64,000 bases of DNA from Aquipuribacter sp. SD81 (GTDB taxonomy: Bacteria > Actinomycetota > Actinomycetes > Actinomycetales > JBBAYJ01): NCBI RefSeq assembly GCF_037153975.1, contig NZ_JBBAYJ010000023.1, positions 1 to 64,000 of the forward strand, given 5' to 3'. Below, piece by piece: positions 42,201-49,214 of this stretch (within the stretch, counting starts at the first letter, position 1; each line of letters starts with the position of its first letter). The notes beneath the pieces were generated by a model. The model made no database searches. It saw only the letters and a list, made by a program, of their open reading frames with translations, and was not told where the DNA came from. The translations under genes and the position numbers were made by a program.

Positions 42201-42710
42201 CAGCCGCCACGCCGCCTCCTGCGCGGCGGCGTGCAGCTCGCGGAGCCGGGTGGCCTCGGCCGCGAGCGACGGGCACCAGCCGAGACCCGGGTACGGCTCG
42301 CCGCGCCACAGCCCGAGCGCCTCCGCCAGCAGCCGCGCGGCGCCGCCCGGGTCCGGCCCGGCGGCGTCCTGCGCCCGCCCGACGAGGTCGGCGAGCCGGT
42401 CGGCGTCGACCTCGTCCACGGCGAGGGAGTACGCGCCGGGGTGGGTCCGCAGCCGGGTGGCCGGGACGCGGGCGCCGCGACCCGGCTCGAGCTCGCGGCG
42501 CAACCGCGCCACGTAGGACTGCAGCGACGCCTCGACCCGCGCGGGCGGCTCCTCGCCCCACACCTCGTCGACGAGCTGCTCGACGGGGACGGGCCGGCCG
42601 CCCGCCGCGACGAGCAGCCCGAGGAGCGCGCGGGGCTTCGGCCCTCCCAGGTCGGCGGGGCGCCCGTCGGCGAGAAGCACCTCGACGTCGCCGAGCACCC
42701 GGACCCGCAT
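39270..42710 (-). CDS. AfsR/SARP-like BTAD regulator with ATPase and TPR-like domains
   Basis: A 1146-residue regulator. Residues 1-95: OmpR-type winged helix (RVRVLGDVEVLLADGRPADLGGPKPRALLGLLV ... LQSYVARLRRELEP). Residues 100-245: BTAD helical domain. Residues about 255-320: a Pro/Gly/Val linker with GPSVGPSVGP repeats. From about 335: a STAND/AAA ATPase (VVLVHGEAGIGKTRFV Walker A, SVLLLDDVHWADPDSL Walker B), then a long helical repeat region to the end. Proteins of this build act as ATP-dependent activators of secondary-metabolite or developmental genes, but no biosynthetic cluster is seen here. It is 60 bp downstream of a membrane protein gene. Confidence 0.92.
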   Translation of the reverse strand: MRVRVLGDVEVLLADGRPADLGGPKPRALLGLLVAAGGRPVPVEQLVDEVWGEEPPARVEASLQSYVARLRRELEPGRGARVPATRLRTHPGAYSLAVDEVDADRLADLVGRAQDAAGPDPGGAARLLAEALGLWRGEPYPGLGWCPSLAAEATRLRELHAAAQEAAWRLRLDRGDSAGVAAELGRAVVVDPLRERRWALLALAQYRGARQGDALATLRRARETLADELGVDPGEELRALEAAVLRQDPELDGPRRGEGDGRRHAVPSRHDGPAGPPAGPPAVAPSAGPSVGPSVGPAVGPSVAPPQVRPRRLAGRDRPLADVDAALSDAAAGRGRVVLVHGEAGIGKTRFVAEVVAAAGARGFRTGRGTWDADGGPAMWGWTRATREALGTDVLAVPGGEVVDAASLSLRLADALLAALRGPVPSVLLLDDVHWADPDSLRLVRRVAAQVGDVPAVLVLAMRDTGADAPPAVQELLGSLARLDVVRVQLGGLDADAVSEYVHHDAGVRLTRDAAEALVARTGGNPLYVTELVRLLGAEGALARPGSEAWQRVPRGVLDVVRQRLAQLDAPAPGLLTTAAVVGRGFDVDVVARSARCPVEDVEDAVEAGLALGLLEPVGEAAPTRFRFVHALVADALRENVPAPARTRLHAAVAVALEEHHAGRLGAHVAEVAEHYRLAGPAQARSAWVLTVAAAQQAADRSAHAEALRLFRLAAALQRPGLVDAVEAEAVLVGQTRALRRLARPVEAWHPAAAAARSALDRGDPTAAAAALLDVTEDAVWGWRFRPAVDRDAIALWQEVLEATGGTGAIDPLPPVTRSLTEAALATELLHDRGSLPAATALVDTAVSRARAEGTPAQVAAVLQVACVALSRMGVAHHRAALAQELVEVTTRLGDGRGLALALTKRASGRGELGLWDEAYSDLVRARELARRHHHLPVLLVAGYGVGVVRQSRAEWGAATAELDELEHLEETLAMPGVGVVMAQRLAVLLHQDRLGELEPALRAGAQHAPEHLRDLYALHLVRTDRTREARLLLGAWADQPPVDEDYLWPTMTVLRAWLWLELDDAAAVAALRARLEPHAHLVAAGGMSSFFLGSLAHTVGRLALHSGDVEGARRHLLAARQAHERMGLPGWVERTDALLARAGAA
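41815..41895. repeat. Low-complexity repeats in the BTAD protein linker
   Basis: Repeated GGGCCGACCGACGG-type units, 12-bp period, encode the (G-P-S-V)n interdomain linker of the regulator. Frame is preserved; likely length-variable. Confidence 0.7.
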
Positions 42711-42770
42711 GCTCGGATGCTAGGTCCGGGTGCCCGGCCGGCGGGACGTCCCGCGCGAGGTCGTCGCAGG

Positions 42771-43451
42771 TCAGGCGACTGCGGCGCGCGCGACGCGGGG
42801 GACGGGCGTGCCGGAGACCGCGGCGGGGCGCTCCTGGCGCCCGCCGAGGCCCGTGGCGACGGCCCAGAGTGCGGTGAGGATCCCTCCGACGGCGAAGAAC
42901 GGGGACAGCTCCGCCGTCGGCAGCACCAGCGTGAGCGGGACCGACACGGCGTGCGCGAGGCCGCCGACGACGCCTGGCACGGCGAGCAGCCACCGCCAGC
43001 CGCCCCAGGCGCGGCCGAGGCCGAGCGCGAGGGTGGCGAGGGCGAGTCCGCTCAGCGGGTACAGGACGGCGGCGAGCCCGATGTGGGTGAAGGCGACCGG
43101 CGCCGCCCCGCCGTGGGCGAGGGCGTGCGCGTCGACCGCCGAGGCGAGGTGCATGACGGTCTCGACGACGTAGAGCGCCCAGACGACCGTCGTCACGAGC
43201 AGCAGCCGGCGCACAGCGGTGGGCCACAGACCGGCGCGCAGCACGCTCCACAGTCCGAGCACGACCAGCACGGTGCCGACCGTGGTGAGCGCGTGCCCGG
43301 GGACCCACGCGGGGTCCGCCGTCATGACGGCGAGCTCCTCGCGCAGGGGGTCGGCGCCGTCGGACTCCGGGTGCAGGGCGCCGCCGGCGGCCATGGCGAG
43401 GCCTCCGGCGACGAGGGCGAGGCGCCAGGCGAGGGTGCGTGTGGTGCTCAT
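42771..43451 (-). CDS. Hypothetical membrane protein (six segments)
   Basis: A 226-residue protein with six hydrophobic segments: LAWRLALVAGGLAMAAGGAL, GHALTTVGTVLVVLGLWSVL, LLLVTTVVWALYVVETVMHL, FTHIGLAAVLYPLSGLALATLALGL, WLLAVPGVVGGLAHAV and FFAVGGILTALWAVATGL. The HPE near residue 27 and conserved His in TM3-4 are features of some DUF4386-like proteins, but I cannot assign a family. ATG at 43451 with AAGGAC upstream. Directly upstream of the AfsR-like regulator. Confidence 0.7.
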   Translation of the reverse strand: MSTTRTLAWRLALVAGGLAMAAGGALHPESDGADPLREELAVMTADPAWVPGHALTTVGTVLVVLGLWSVLRAGLWPTAVRRLLLVTTVVWALYVVETVMHLASAVDAHALAHGGAAPVAFTHIGLAAVLYPLSGLALATLALGLGRAWGGWRWLLAVPGVVGGLAHAVSVPLTLVLPTAELSPFFAVGGILTALWAVATGLGGRQERPAAVSGTPVPRVARAAVA

Positions 43452-43463
43452 GGTCGTGTCCTT

Positions 43464-43498
43464 CCGGTGAGGGTCGATGTCGGGACGACCCTCACCGG
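43464..43498. terminator. 13-bp hairpin upstream of the membrane protein gene
   Basis: CCGGTGAGGGTCG (43464-43476) and CGACCCTCACCGG (43486-43498) pair perfectly around a 9-nt loop, between the NADH dehydrogenase stop (43564) and the next gene start (43451) on the same strand. It could terminate ndh or act as a leader hairpin. Confidence 0.6.
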
Positions 43499-43563
43499 GG
43501 ACACTTGCACCGCGCTTGACGACGGCTGGCAGCGGCCGGCCGTCGGGTCCGGGGACCCGGCCG

Positions 43564-44961
43564 TCAGGCGCGCTGGCGCTCCGCCTCGGACACGTGCGCG
43601 TCGGTGGCCGTGCCGCCGACGCGCTCCTTCTCGACCCGCTCGAGCACCGAGCGGGCGACGATCTGCTGCCGCGTGACGGCGCGCTGGGTGCGGCCCCGGC
43701 CGACGAAGCTGATCGCCCAGTGCAGCAGCGTCGTCACCCGGTTCTTGAAGCCGATGAGGTAGAGCAGGTGGACGAACAGCCACGCCGCCCACGCGACGAA
43801 CCCGGTCAGGCGGATGCGCCCGATCTCGGCGACCGCCGCGAACCGGCTGATCGTCGCCATCGAGCCCTTGTCCCAGTACCGGAAGGCGCCCGGAACGGGC
43901 TTGCCCGCCGCGCGGGCGGCGATCGTCGCGGCGGCGTGCTTCCCGGACTGGATCGCGACCTGCGCGACGCCCGGCAGCCCGTCCAGCGCCATGAGGTCGC
44001 CGACGACGAACACCTCCGGGTGGCCCGGCACGCTCGTGTCGGGCTCGACCTTCACGCGGCCCGCGCGGTCGGTCTCGGCTCCCGCCCTCTCGGCCACCAG
44101 CCGGCCGAGCGGGTTGGCCTCGACGCCGGCCGCCCACACGACGGTCTCGGCGTCGATGCGCCGCTCCCGGCCGTCCTTCGTGCCGCGGACCGTGAGGCCG
44201 CTCGCGTCGACGTCGGTGACGAGGCCACCGGTGCGCACGTCGACGCCGAGCCGGCGCAGGCGGTCCGCGGTGTCGCGCGACAGCCTCTCGTCGAAGGACG
44301 ACAGCACCCGGTCTCCGGCGTCGAGCAGCACGATGCGTGCGGTCGACGTCGCGATGCTGCGGTACTCGCCCGCGAGGGTGCGGTTGGCGAGCTCGGCGAT
44401 CTGCCCCGCCATCTCGACCCCGGTGGGGCCCGCCCCGACGACGACGAAGGTGAGGGCGCGGTCGCGCGCCTCGCGCGTCGTGGCGAGCTCGGCCCGCTCG
44501 AAGGCCGTGAAGATGCGGGCACGGAGCTCGAGCGCGTCGTCGACGGTCTTCATGCCGGGCGCGTGCTCGGCGAAGCGGTCGTTGCCGAAGTACGACTGCC
44601 CGGCGCCCGCGGCCACGACGAGGCTGTCGTAGGGCAGCGACGTGGTGGTGCCCTCCCCCGCGAAGGTGACGGTGCGGGCCGCCACGTCGACGTCGAGCAC
44701 GTCGCCGAGGAGCACGCGGACGTTGTCCTGCCGCTTGAGGACCTCGCGGGTGGCGGGGGCGATCTCCCCCTCGGACAGGATCCCCGTGGCCACCTGGTAC
44801 AGCAGCGGCTGGAACAGGTGGTGGACGGTCCGGGACACGAGGGTGACGTCGACGTCGGCCCTCGCCAGGCGCTTGGCGGCGAAGAGGCCGCCGAAGCCGG
44901 AGCCGACGATGACGACCCGGTGACGGGTGGCGGCCGTGCGGCCGGTGGTGCTGGTGGTCAT
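43564..44961 (-). CDS. ndh: Type II NADH dehydrogenase
   Basis: A 465-residue membrane-associated flavoprotein: VVIVGSGFGGLFAAKRLARA (FAD), LFQPLLYQVATGILSEGEIA, VVVGAGPTGVEMAGQIAELA (NADH), VVGDLM and QVAIQSGKHAA. A C-terminal hydrophobic/amphipathic anchor is present (GFVAWAAWLFVHLLYLIGFKNR). It passes electrons from NADH to menaquinone without pumping protons. ATG at 44961 follows GGAAGGA; a longer frame to 45045 runs through a Rex-like operator and is rejected. The Rex site predicts induction when NADH/NAD+ is high. Confidence 0.93.
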   Translation of the reverse strand: MTTSTTGRTAATRHRVVIVGSGFGGLFAAKRLARADVDVTLVSRTVHHLFQPLLYQVATGILSEGEIAPATREVLKRQDNVRVLLGDVLDVDVAARTVTFAGEGTTTSLPYDSLVVAAGAGQSYFGNDRFAEHAPGMKTVDDALELRARIFTAFERAELATTREARDRALTFVVVGAGPTGVEMAGQIAELANRTLAGEYRSIATSTARIVLLDAGDRVLSSFDERLSRDTADRLRRLGVDVRTGGLVTDVDASGLTVRGTKDGRERRIDAETVVWAAGVEANPLGRLVAERAGAETDRAGRVKVEPDTSVPGHPEVFVVGDLMALDGLPGVAQVAIQSGKHAAATIAARAAGKPVPGAFRYWDKGSMATISRFAAVAEIGRIRLTGFVAWAAWLFVHLLYLIGFKNRVTTLLHWAISFVGRGRTQRAVTRQQIVARSVLERVEKERVGGTATDAHVSEAERQRA

Positions 44962-45027
44962 GGCGGTCCTTCCGAGCCGGGCTGCCGCCCGACCGCTGGG
45001 TGGTGGGGGAGCGCCGTCGCTCGGGGC

Positions 45028-45045
45028 TTGTGAAGCGTTGCACAA
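45028..45045. promoter_or_regulatory. Rex-like operator upstream of ndh
   Basis: TTGTGAA-GCGT-TGCACAA differs in one base from the Rex consensus TTGTGAA-N4-TTCACAA. It lies 67 bp upstream of the ndh start on the minus strand. GC-rich surroundings make a chance 13-14 base match unlikely. Confidence 0.65.
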
Positions 45046-45096
45046 GCGTCAACGCCCGACGACCCCGCCCCCTTCCCCGGCCACGTGCACCTGGCC

Positions 45097-45669
45097 TCAG
45101 CGGCCGTGCTCCACCTCGAGGTGCGCCACCATGTCCGCGACGAGCTCCGGTGCGTCGGTGGAGAAGGACACGAGCGACCCGTCCACGAGGCGGAGCGCCA
45201 CGAGCGTCACGCGGAGGAAGGAGAAGGTCCCGCCGGGGACGGCCCGTCCGACGTCCCACGACCGCAGTGCCGTCACGTCCCGCCAGGCGAGCCGGCCGGG
45301 GTGGAAGTGCGCCCGCCGGCGCTGGAAGGCCGTCGGGACCAGCTCCAGCGCCTCGGGACCGACCACGAGCGTGAGCCGGTGCGTGGTGTACGCCCACGCC
45401 CACCAGCCCCGCCCCGGACCCACGAGCTCGTCGCGGCCGTCGTGGACCTGCGCGGTGTAGGAGCGGGGTCCGGTGCCGCCCGCCTCCTCACGGCGCCGCC
45501 GCTCCCGCCTCGACCGCAGGACCTCGGCGACGGCGACGCCCGCGAGGAGCACGGCGAGCAGCCCCGTCAGCCACCACCGCTGGAGCAGGACGGTGCCGGC
45601 GAGGAGCCCCGCGACCGTCAGGGCACCCTTGCCGCCGAGGCGGTCCGCCAGCGACGCCCTCGGCTCCAC
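45097..45669 (-). CDS. Hypothetical membrane protein
   Basis: A protein of about 190 residues. Two short hydrophobic segments near the N-terminus (LTVAGLLAGTVLLQ and WWLTGLLAVLLAGVAVAEVL) are followed by a 110-residue soluble domain, rich in Trp and beta-strand-like sequence (GWWAWAYTTHRLTLVVGPEALELVPTAF, LRSWDVGRAVPGGTFSFLRVTLVALRL). A PH-like fold is possible but I see no diagnostic motif. Start uncertain: GTG at 45669 or 45720. Stands alone upstream of ndh. Confidence 0.55.
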   Translation of the reverse strand: MEPRASLADRLGGKGALTVAGLLAGTVLLQRWWLTGLLAVLLAGVAVAEVLRSRRERRRREEAGGTGPRSYTAQVHDGRDELVGPGRGWWAWAYTTHRLTLVVGPEALELVPTAFQRRRAHFHPGRLAWRDVTALRSWDVGRAVPGGTFSFLRVTLVALRLVDGSLVSFSTDAPELVADMVAHLEVEHGR

Positions 45670-45752
45670 GACGGCAGCGTAGGAGGGCCGTGCCCGGCCC
45701 CGTCCGAGCCCTGTGGACACGCGCCGGTGCGGACGGCGTGCGACCCTCGGCC

Positions 45753-46517
45753 ATGACCACCGACGTCGCCGCCCGCGCCTCCGAGCTGCTCCGCCTCCAC
45801 CACACCGGCACGACGCTCGTGCTGCCGACCGTCTGGGACGCGTGGTCCGCCCGGGCCGTCGTCGACGCGGGCTTCGAGGCCCTCAGCGTCGGCAGCCACC
45901 CGCTCGCGGACTCCCGGGGCCAGTCCGACAACGAGGGCATGACGCTCATCGACGCGCTCGAGGGCGCCCGGCGCATCACCGGCGCCGTCGAGGTGCCCGT
46001 CTCGCTCGACGTCGAGTCCGGCTACGACACGCCCGCCGCCGAGCTCGTCGAGCGCGTGCTGGACGCGGGCGTCGTCGGCATCAACGTCGAGGACACCGTG
46101 CACTCCGAGGGCCGCATGCGCGACGTGCAGGAGCACGCCGACTACGTCGGCGCCATCCGCTCCGCCGCGGACGACGCCGGTGTCGAGCTCGTCGTCAACG
46201 CCCGCACCGACGCCTTCCTCGGCAAGGTCGCGTCGTTCCCCGACCCGCTCGCGGAGGCGCTCACGCGGCTGCGTGCGTGCGAGGCCGCGGGTGCCCGGTG
46301 CGTCTACCCGGTCAAGGTGCCGGACGCCGCCACGGCACGGGCCCTGCTCGACGGCCTCGACGGTCCGGTCAACCTCACCGCGCACCCCGTGACCGGCGCA
46401 CCGGCCGGCACCCCCGAGGAGCTGAGGGCGATGGGCGTGCACCGCATCACCTTCGGCCCGCTGCTGCAGACGGCGCTGACCGAGCGGGTGGGTGAGCTCG
46501 TCCGCCCATGGCGCTGA
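45753..46517 (+). CDS. Isocitrate lyase/PEP mutase family protein
   Basis: A 254-residue TIM-barrel enzyme: VLPTVWDAWSARAVVDAGFEALSVGSHPLADSRG, VPVSLDVESGYD (metal-binding region), GINVEDTVHSEGRMRDVQEHADYVGAIR, VVNARTDAFL and CVYPVKVPD. The KKCGH of isocitrate lyase is absent, which points to an oxaloacetate decarboxylase, 2,3-dimethylmalate lyase or carboxyvinyl-phosphonate-type activity; the substrate cannot be told from sequence alone. ATG at 45753. Confidence 0.85.
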   Translation: MTTDVAARASELLRLHHTGTTLVLPTVWDAWSARAVVDAGFEALSVGSHPLADSRGQSDNEGMTLIDALEGARRITGAVEVPVSLDVESGYDTPAAELVERVLDAGVVGINVEDTVHSEGRMRDVQEHADYVGAIRSAADDAGVELVVNARTDAFLGKVASFPDPLAEALTRLRACEAAGARCVYPVKVPDAATARALLDGLDGPVNLTAHPVTGAPAGTPEELRAMGVHRITFGPLLQTALTERVGELVRPWR

Positions 46518-46549
46518 GTCCCGCGCGGCTGCAGCCGTTCTCGGGTGGT

Positions 46550-46570
46550 GGACTTAGTCCGACTTAGTCC
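46550..46570. promoter_or_regulatory. Tandem GACTTAGTCC operator of the Phd/PIN pair
   Basis: The 10-mer GACTTAGTCC occurs twice with no gap (46551-46560 and 46561-46570). With the preceding G the first copy is the palindrome GGACT-T-AGTCC. It sits 14 bp before the antitoxin ATG and is AT-rich for this genome. Confidence 0.7.
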
Positions 46571-46583
46571 ATACGGTGGAGAC

Positions 46584-46835
46584 ATGACGCGCACGGTGAA
46601 CGTCCACGAGGCCAAGACCCACCTGTCCCGGCTGCTGGAGGCGGTCGAGCACGGTGAGGAGGTGGTCATCGCGCGCGCGGGACAACCCGTGGCCCGGCTG
46701 GTGCGCGCGCGAGCCGGCGTGAAGCGGGTGCCGGGCGCGTGGCGAGGTCGGCTGGTGGTCGCCGACGACTTCGACGAGACACCGGATGCCGTCGTAGCGG
46801 CCTTCGAAGGCGACCTCGAGCCGCGAGTGCCGTGA
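46584..46835 (+). CDS. Phd/YefM-type antitoxin
   Basis: An 83-residue protein: TRTVNVHEAKTHLSRLLEAVEHGEEVVIARAGQPVARLV is the Phd/YefM DNA-binding domain. The acidic C-terminal part (DDFDETPDAVVAAFEGDLEPR) would neutralise the toxin. ATG at 46584 follows GTGGAGA. The tandem operator just upstream suggests autorepression, and the stop overlaps the toxin start (GTGA). Confidence 0.92.
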   Translation: MTRTVNVHEAKTHLSRLLEAVEHGEEVVIARAGQPVARLVRARAGVKRVPGAWRGRLVVADDFDETPDAVVAAFEGDLEPRVP

Positions 46836-47203
46836 GCCTCCTCCTCGACACCCACATCCTGCTGTGGTGGCTGGGTGACGACGAGAGGCTGCCGCAGCGG
46901 ATGCGCGGGGCGCTCGCCGACGGTGAGCAGGAGGTGCTGGTGTCGGCCGCCTCGGCGTGGGAGATCGCCATCAAGGCGGCACTCGGCAAGGTGGTCGTGC
47001 CCGACGGCCTCCACGACGAGCTGCGTGAGCAGGGGTTCACGGAGCTTCCGGTCACGGTGGACGACGGGCTGGCCGCCGGTGCGCTGCCACCGCACCACGG
47101 CGACCCCTTCGACCGGATGCTGATCGCGCAGGCCCGGCGACGCGGTCTGCGGCTGCTCACCGTCGACCGTCGCTTCCGCGACTACGAGGTCCTGCTCTTC
47201 TGA
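46832..47203 (+). CDS. PIN-domain toxin of the Phd/PIN pair
   Basis: A 123-residue PIN protein: LLLDTHILLWWLGDDERL (first Asp), SAASAWEIAIKAALGK (Glu), HHGDPFDRMLIAQA (Asp) and LLTVDRRFRDY (Asp) form the acidic ribonuclease site. This is the DTHILLWW subfamily, commonly paired with Phd antitoxins. GTG at 46832 overlaps the antitoxin stop. It is the second toxin-antitoxin module in the window, unrelated in antitoxin type to vapBC at 14.6 kb. Confidence 0.9.
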   Translation: MSLLLDTHILLWWLGDDERLPQRMRGALADGEQEVLVSAASAWEIAIKAALGKVVVPDGLHDELREQGFTELPVTVDDGLAAGALPPHHGDPFDRMLIAQARRRGLRLLTVDRRFRDYEVLLF

Positions 47204-47214
47204 CGGTCGGCGGG

Positions 47215-48105
47215 TCACCCCAGCGACGGCAGGCGGGCCGCAACGGCCTCGAGGACGGCCTCGCTGCCCGCGTAGACGCCGGCGGCCCGCGGCCAGTGCG
47301 TGACGAGGTCGGTGAACCCGAGCGCCCGCGCACGCTCGTGCGCGTCGAGGAACACGTCCACCGAGGACAGCGCGTACCGGCCGACGTCGACGCTGAGGTA
47401 GCGGCGCGGCTCCGCGCGGGCGCGACCCACGGCGTCGAGGGCCTTGTCGAACCGGGCGCAGAGGTCCTCGACGCCCCGCCACCACGCGTCCAGGGCGTCG
47501 GGGCGGTCGTCGGCCTCGTCGCGTGCGGGACCCGTCGTCACCCAGCCCCCGCCGAGGCGTGCCGCGAGCGCCATGCCGCGCGGGCCGTTGGCGGCCACCG
47601 CGAAGGGCAGCCGGGGCGCCGACGGCCCGCCCGGCAGCATCCGCGCCTCGTGCGCGGCGAAGTGCTCGCCCCGCCACGTGGTCGCCGGCTGCCGCAGGAG
47701 CAGGTCGAGCAGGGTGACGAACTCCTCGAAGCGGCGGGTGCGCACGGCGCGCGGCAGCGGGTCGGTGCCGAGGACCGTCGCGTCGTACCCGCTGCCCCCT
47801 GAGCCGACCCCGAGGACGAACCGCCCGCCGCTGATGTCGTCGAGGCTCATCAGCTCCTTGGCGAACGGCACCGGGTGGCGGTAGTTCGGGCTCGCGACCC
47901 ACGTGCCGAGGGTGATGGTCGACGTGACGGTCGAGGCGGCCACGAGGGTCGGGACGGTCGCGAACCACGGCTCGTCACGCAGCGACCGCCACGACAGGTG
48001 GTCGTAGGTCCACGCCGAGTCGAACCCCAGCTCCTCCGCGCGCCGCCACGTGCGGGCGGCGTCGGCCCAGCGCTGCTGCGGGAGGATGACGACACCGACT
48101 CGCAC
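47215..48105 (-). CDS. LLM-class flavin-dependent oxidoreductase
   Basis: A 296-residue luciferase-like (beta/alpha)8 barrel: VGVVILPQQRWADAARTWRRAEELGFDSAWTYDHLSWR, ITLGTWVASPNYRHPVPFAKELMSLDDISGGRFVLGVGSGG, LPFAVAANGPRGMALAARLGGGWVT. It uses reduced FMN or F420; M. tuberculosis-type F420 enzymes look similar. The substrate is unknown. GTG at 48105. Confidence 0.9.
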   Translation of the reverse strand: MRVGVVILPQQRWADAARTWRRAEELGFDSAWTYDHLSWRSLRDEPWFATVPTLVAASTVTSTITLGTWVASPNYRHPVPFAKELMSLDDISGGRFVLGVGSGGSGYDATVLGTDPLPRAVRTRRFEEFVTLLDLLLRQPATTWRGEHFAAHEARMLPGGPSAPRLPFAVAANGPRGMALAARLGGGWVTTGPARDEADDRPDALDAWWRGVEDLCARFDKALDAVGRARAEPRRYLSVDVGRYALSSVDVFLDAHERARALGFTDLVTHWPRAAGVYAGSEAVLEAVAARLPSLG

Positions 48106-48139
48106 CCCCCGACCGTAACGACCGGCGCGTTCGGGCCGC

Positions 48140-49162
48140 TCAGCCGAAGCGCTCGACGTCCTCCGTCCGGCTGCGGGTCGCCGGCCGCCACACGCCGACC
48201 ACCCGGCCGTCGACCACGACGGTCGGGCGGAACACCCCGTTCCCACCCGGCACGACGGCGGTCGCGTGCTGCGGGTCGAGGGTGGCGGAGCGGTCGGCGT
48301 ACCCGAGGAGCAGCTCGTCGAACCCGGGCAGACGCAGCTCGCGGCGGGCCGCGGCGCGGCAGCGGGCCAGCTGCTCGGGAGTCGAGGGGTCCATGAGGAG
48401 CTCGACGCCGTCGAGCGTCACCACATCGAGGCGGTCACGGACCGCGGCGGCGCCCGCCCGCACCTCGCGCAGCCCGAGACCGCACCAGCGGGCGAGGTCG
48501 GTGACGGTGGCCGGGCCGTGGGAGCGGAGGTAGCGCTCGGCGAGCCGGGCCACGAGCTCCTCGCGGGACGCGTCCGCCGGAGGGAACCGCTCGTCGAGGG
48601 TCACGAGGCGCTGGCCGACGACCCTCCCGTCGTCGGAGCGGACCACGGGCCCCCACACGAGGTCGGCGGCCTGGCACAGGTGTGCGACGAGGTGGTAGCC
48701 GCGCTGGTCCCCGGTCGGGATGCCCGCGTCCTCCCAGCGCGCGAGCAGCTCCTCGCGCGTGAGGCCGCCGGGCGGGGCGCCGAGGGCGACCGCACGGGCG
48801 CGGTCTACCTCGGCCGGCGTCAGGCCCAGCTCCTCGTGCCGTCGGCGCGCCTTGGCGTGCTGCGCCCGGACGGTGAGCCCGAGGAGTCAGCGGACGTCGC
48901 CCGGCGTCACGACGTGGAGCGTCCCGCGCATGGGCCACGTGCGGACGACGTGCCCGGCGTCGAAGGCGTCGGCGACGGCGGCGGTGTCGCGCCCGCAGCG
49001 CAGCGCGACGGACCGCAGCGCCCCGGGCAGGTCCTGTCCCTGCAGCGCGAGCAGGTGCCGGACCGGCGCGGCCGGGTCGCGCGGGCCGTCCGGCGCGAGG
49101 CCGTGCGCGACGAGCCGCAGCAGCGCCACCTCGCCCCGGTCGACCTCGCGCGCGCTCGCCAC
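48140..49162 (-). pseudogene. AlkZ/HTH_42-family winged-helix protein broken by an in-frame TGA
   Basis: The N-terminal part (49162-48890) reads VALLRLVAHGL ... LLALQGQDLPGALRSVALRC ... VVRTWPMRGTLHVVTPGDVR then TGA (48889-48887). In the same frame it continues LLGLTVRAQHAKARRRHEELGLT ... to the C-terminus (stop 48140), including TDLARWCGLGLREVRAG and LPGFDELLLGYADRS, which match this family throughout. The family usually has Trp at the stop position, so TGG to TGA is the simplest cause. The QGQ at residues 41-43 is at the catalytic QxQ position of AlkZ-type DNA glycosylases. A sequencing error is the main alternative. Confidence 0.8.
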
Positions 49163-49214
49163 GGGTCCACCCTCCCGCCGTCCACCGACAGCGCGGAGCG
49201 GGCAGGATCGGGCC

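Noticed and set aside
39270-42710. AfsR-like regulator as a sign of a secondary-metabolite cluster
   Set aside because: No polyketide, peptide or tailoring biosynthetic genes are found on either side.
39651-43676. Plus-strand open frame of more than 1300 codons opposite the AfsR-like gene
   Set aside because: Its translation is Arg/Gly/Pro-rich and family-less, while the minus strand encodes a clear BTAD-ATPase protein. Long antisense frames are expected at this GC content.
48140-48658. C-terminal AlkZ-like fragment as a separate functional gene
   Set aside because: It lacks the N-terminal winged helix and QxQ motif and is in frame with the upstream fragment, so one broken gene is simpler.
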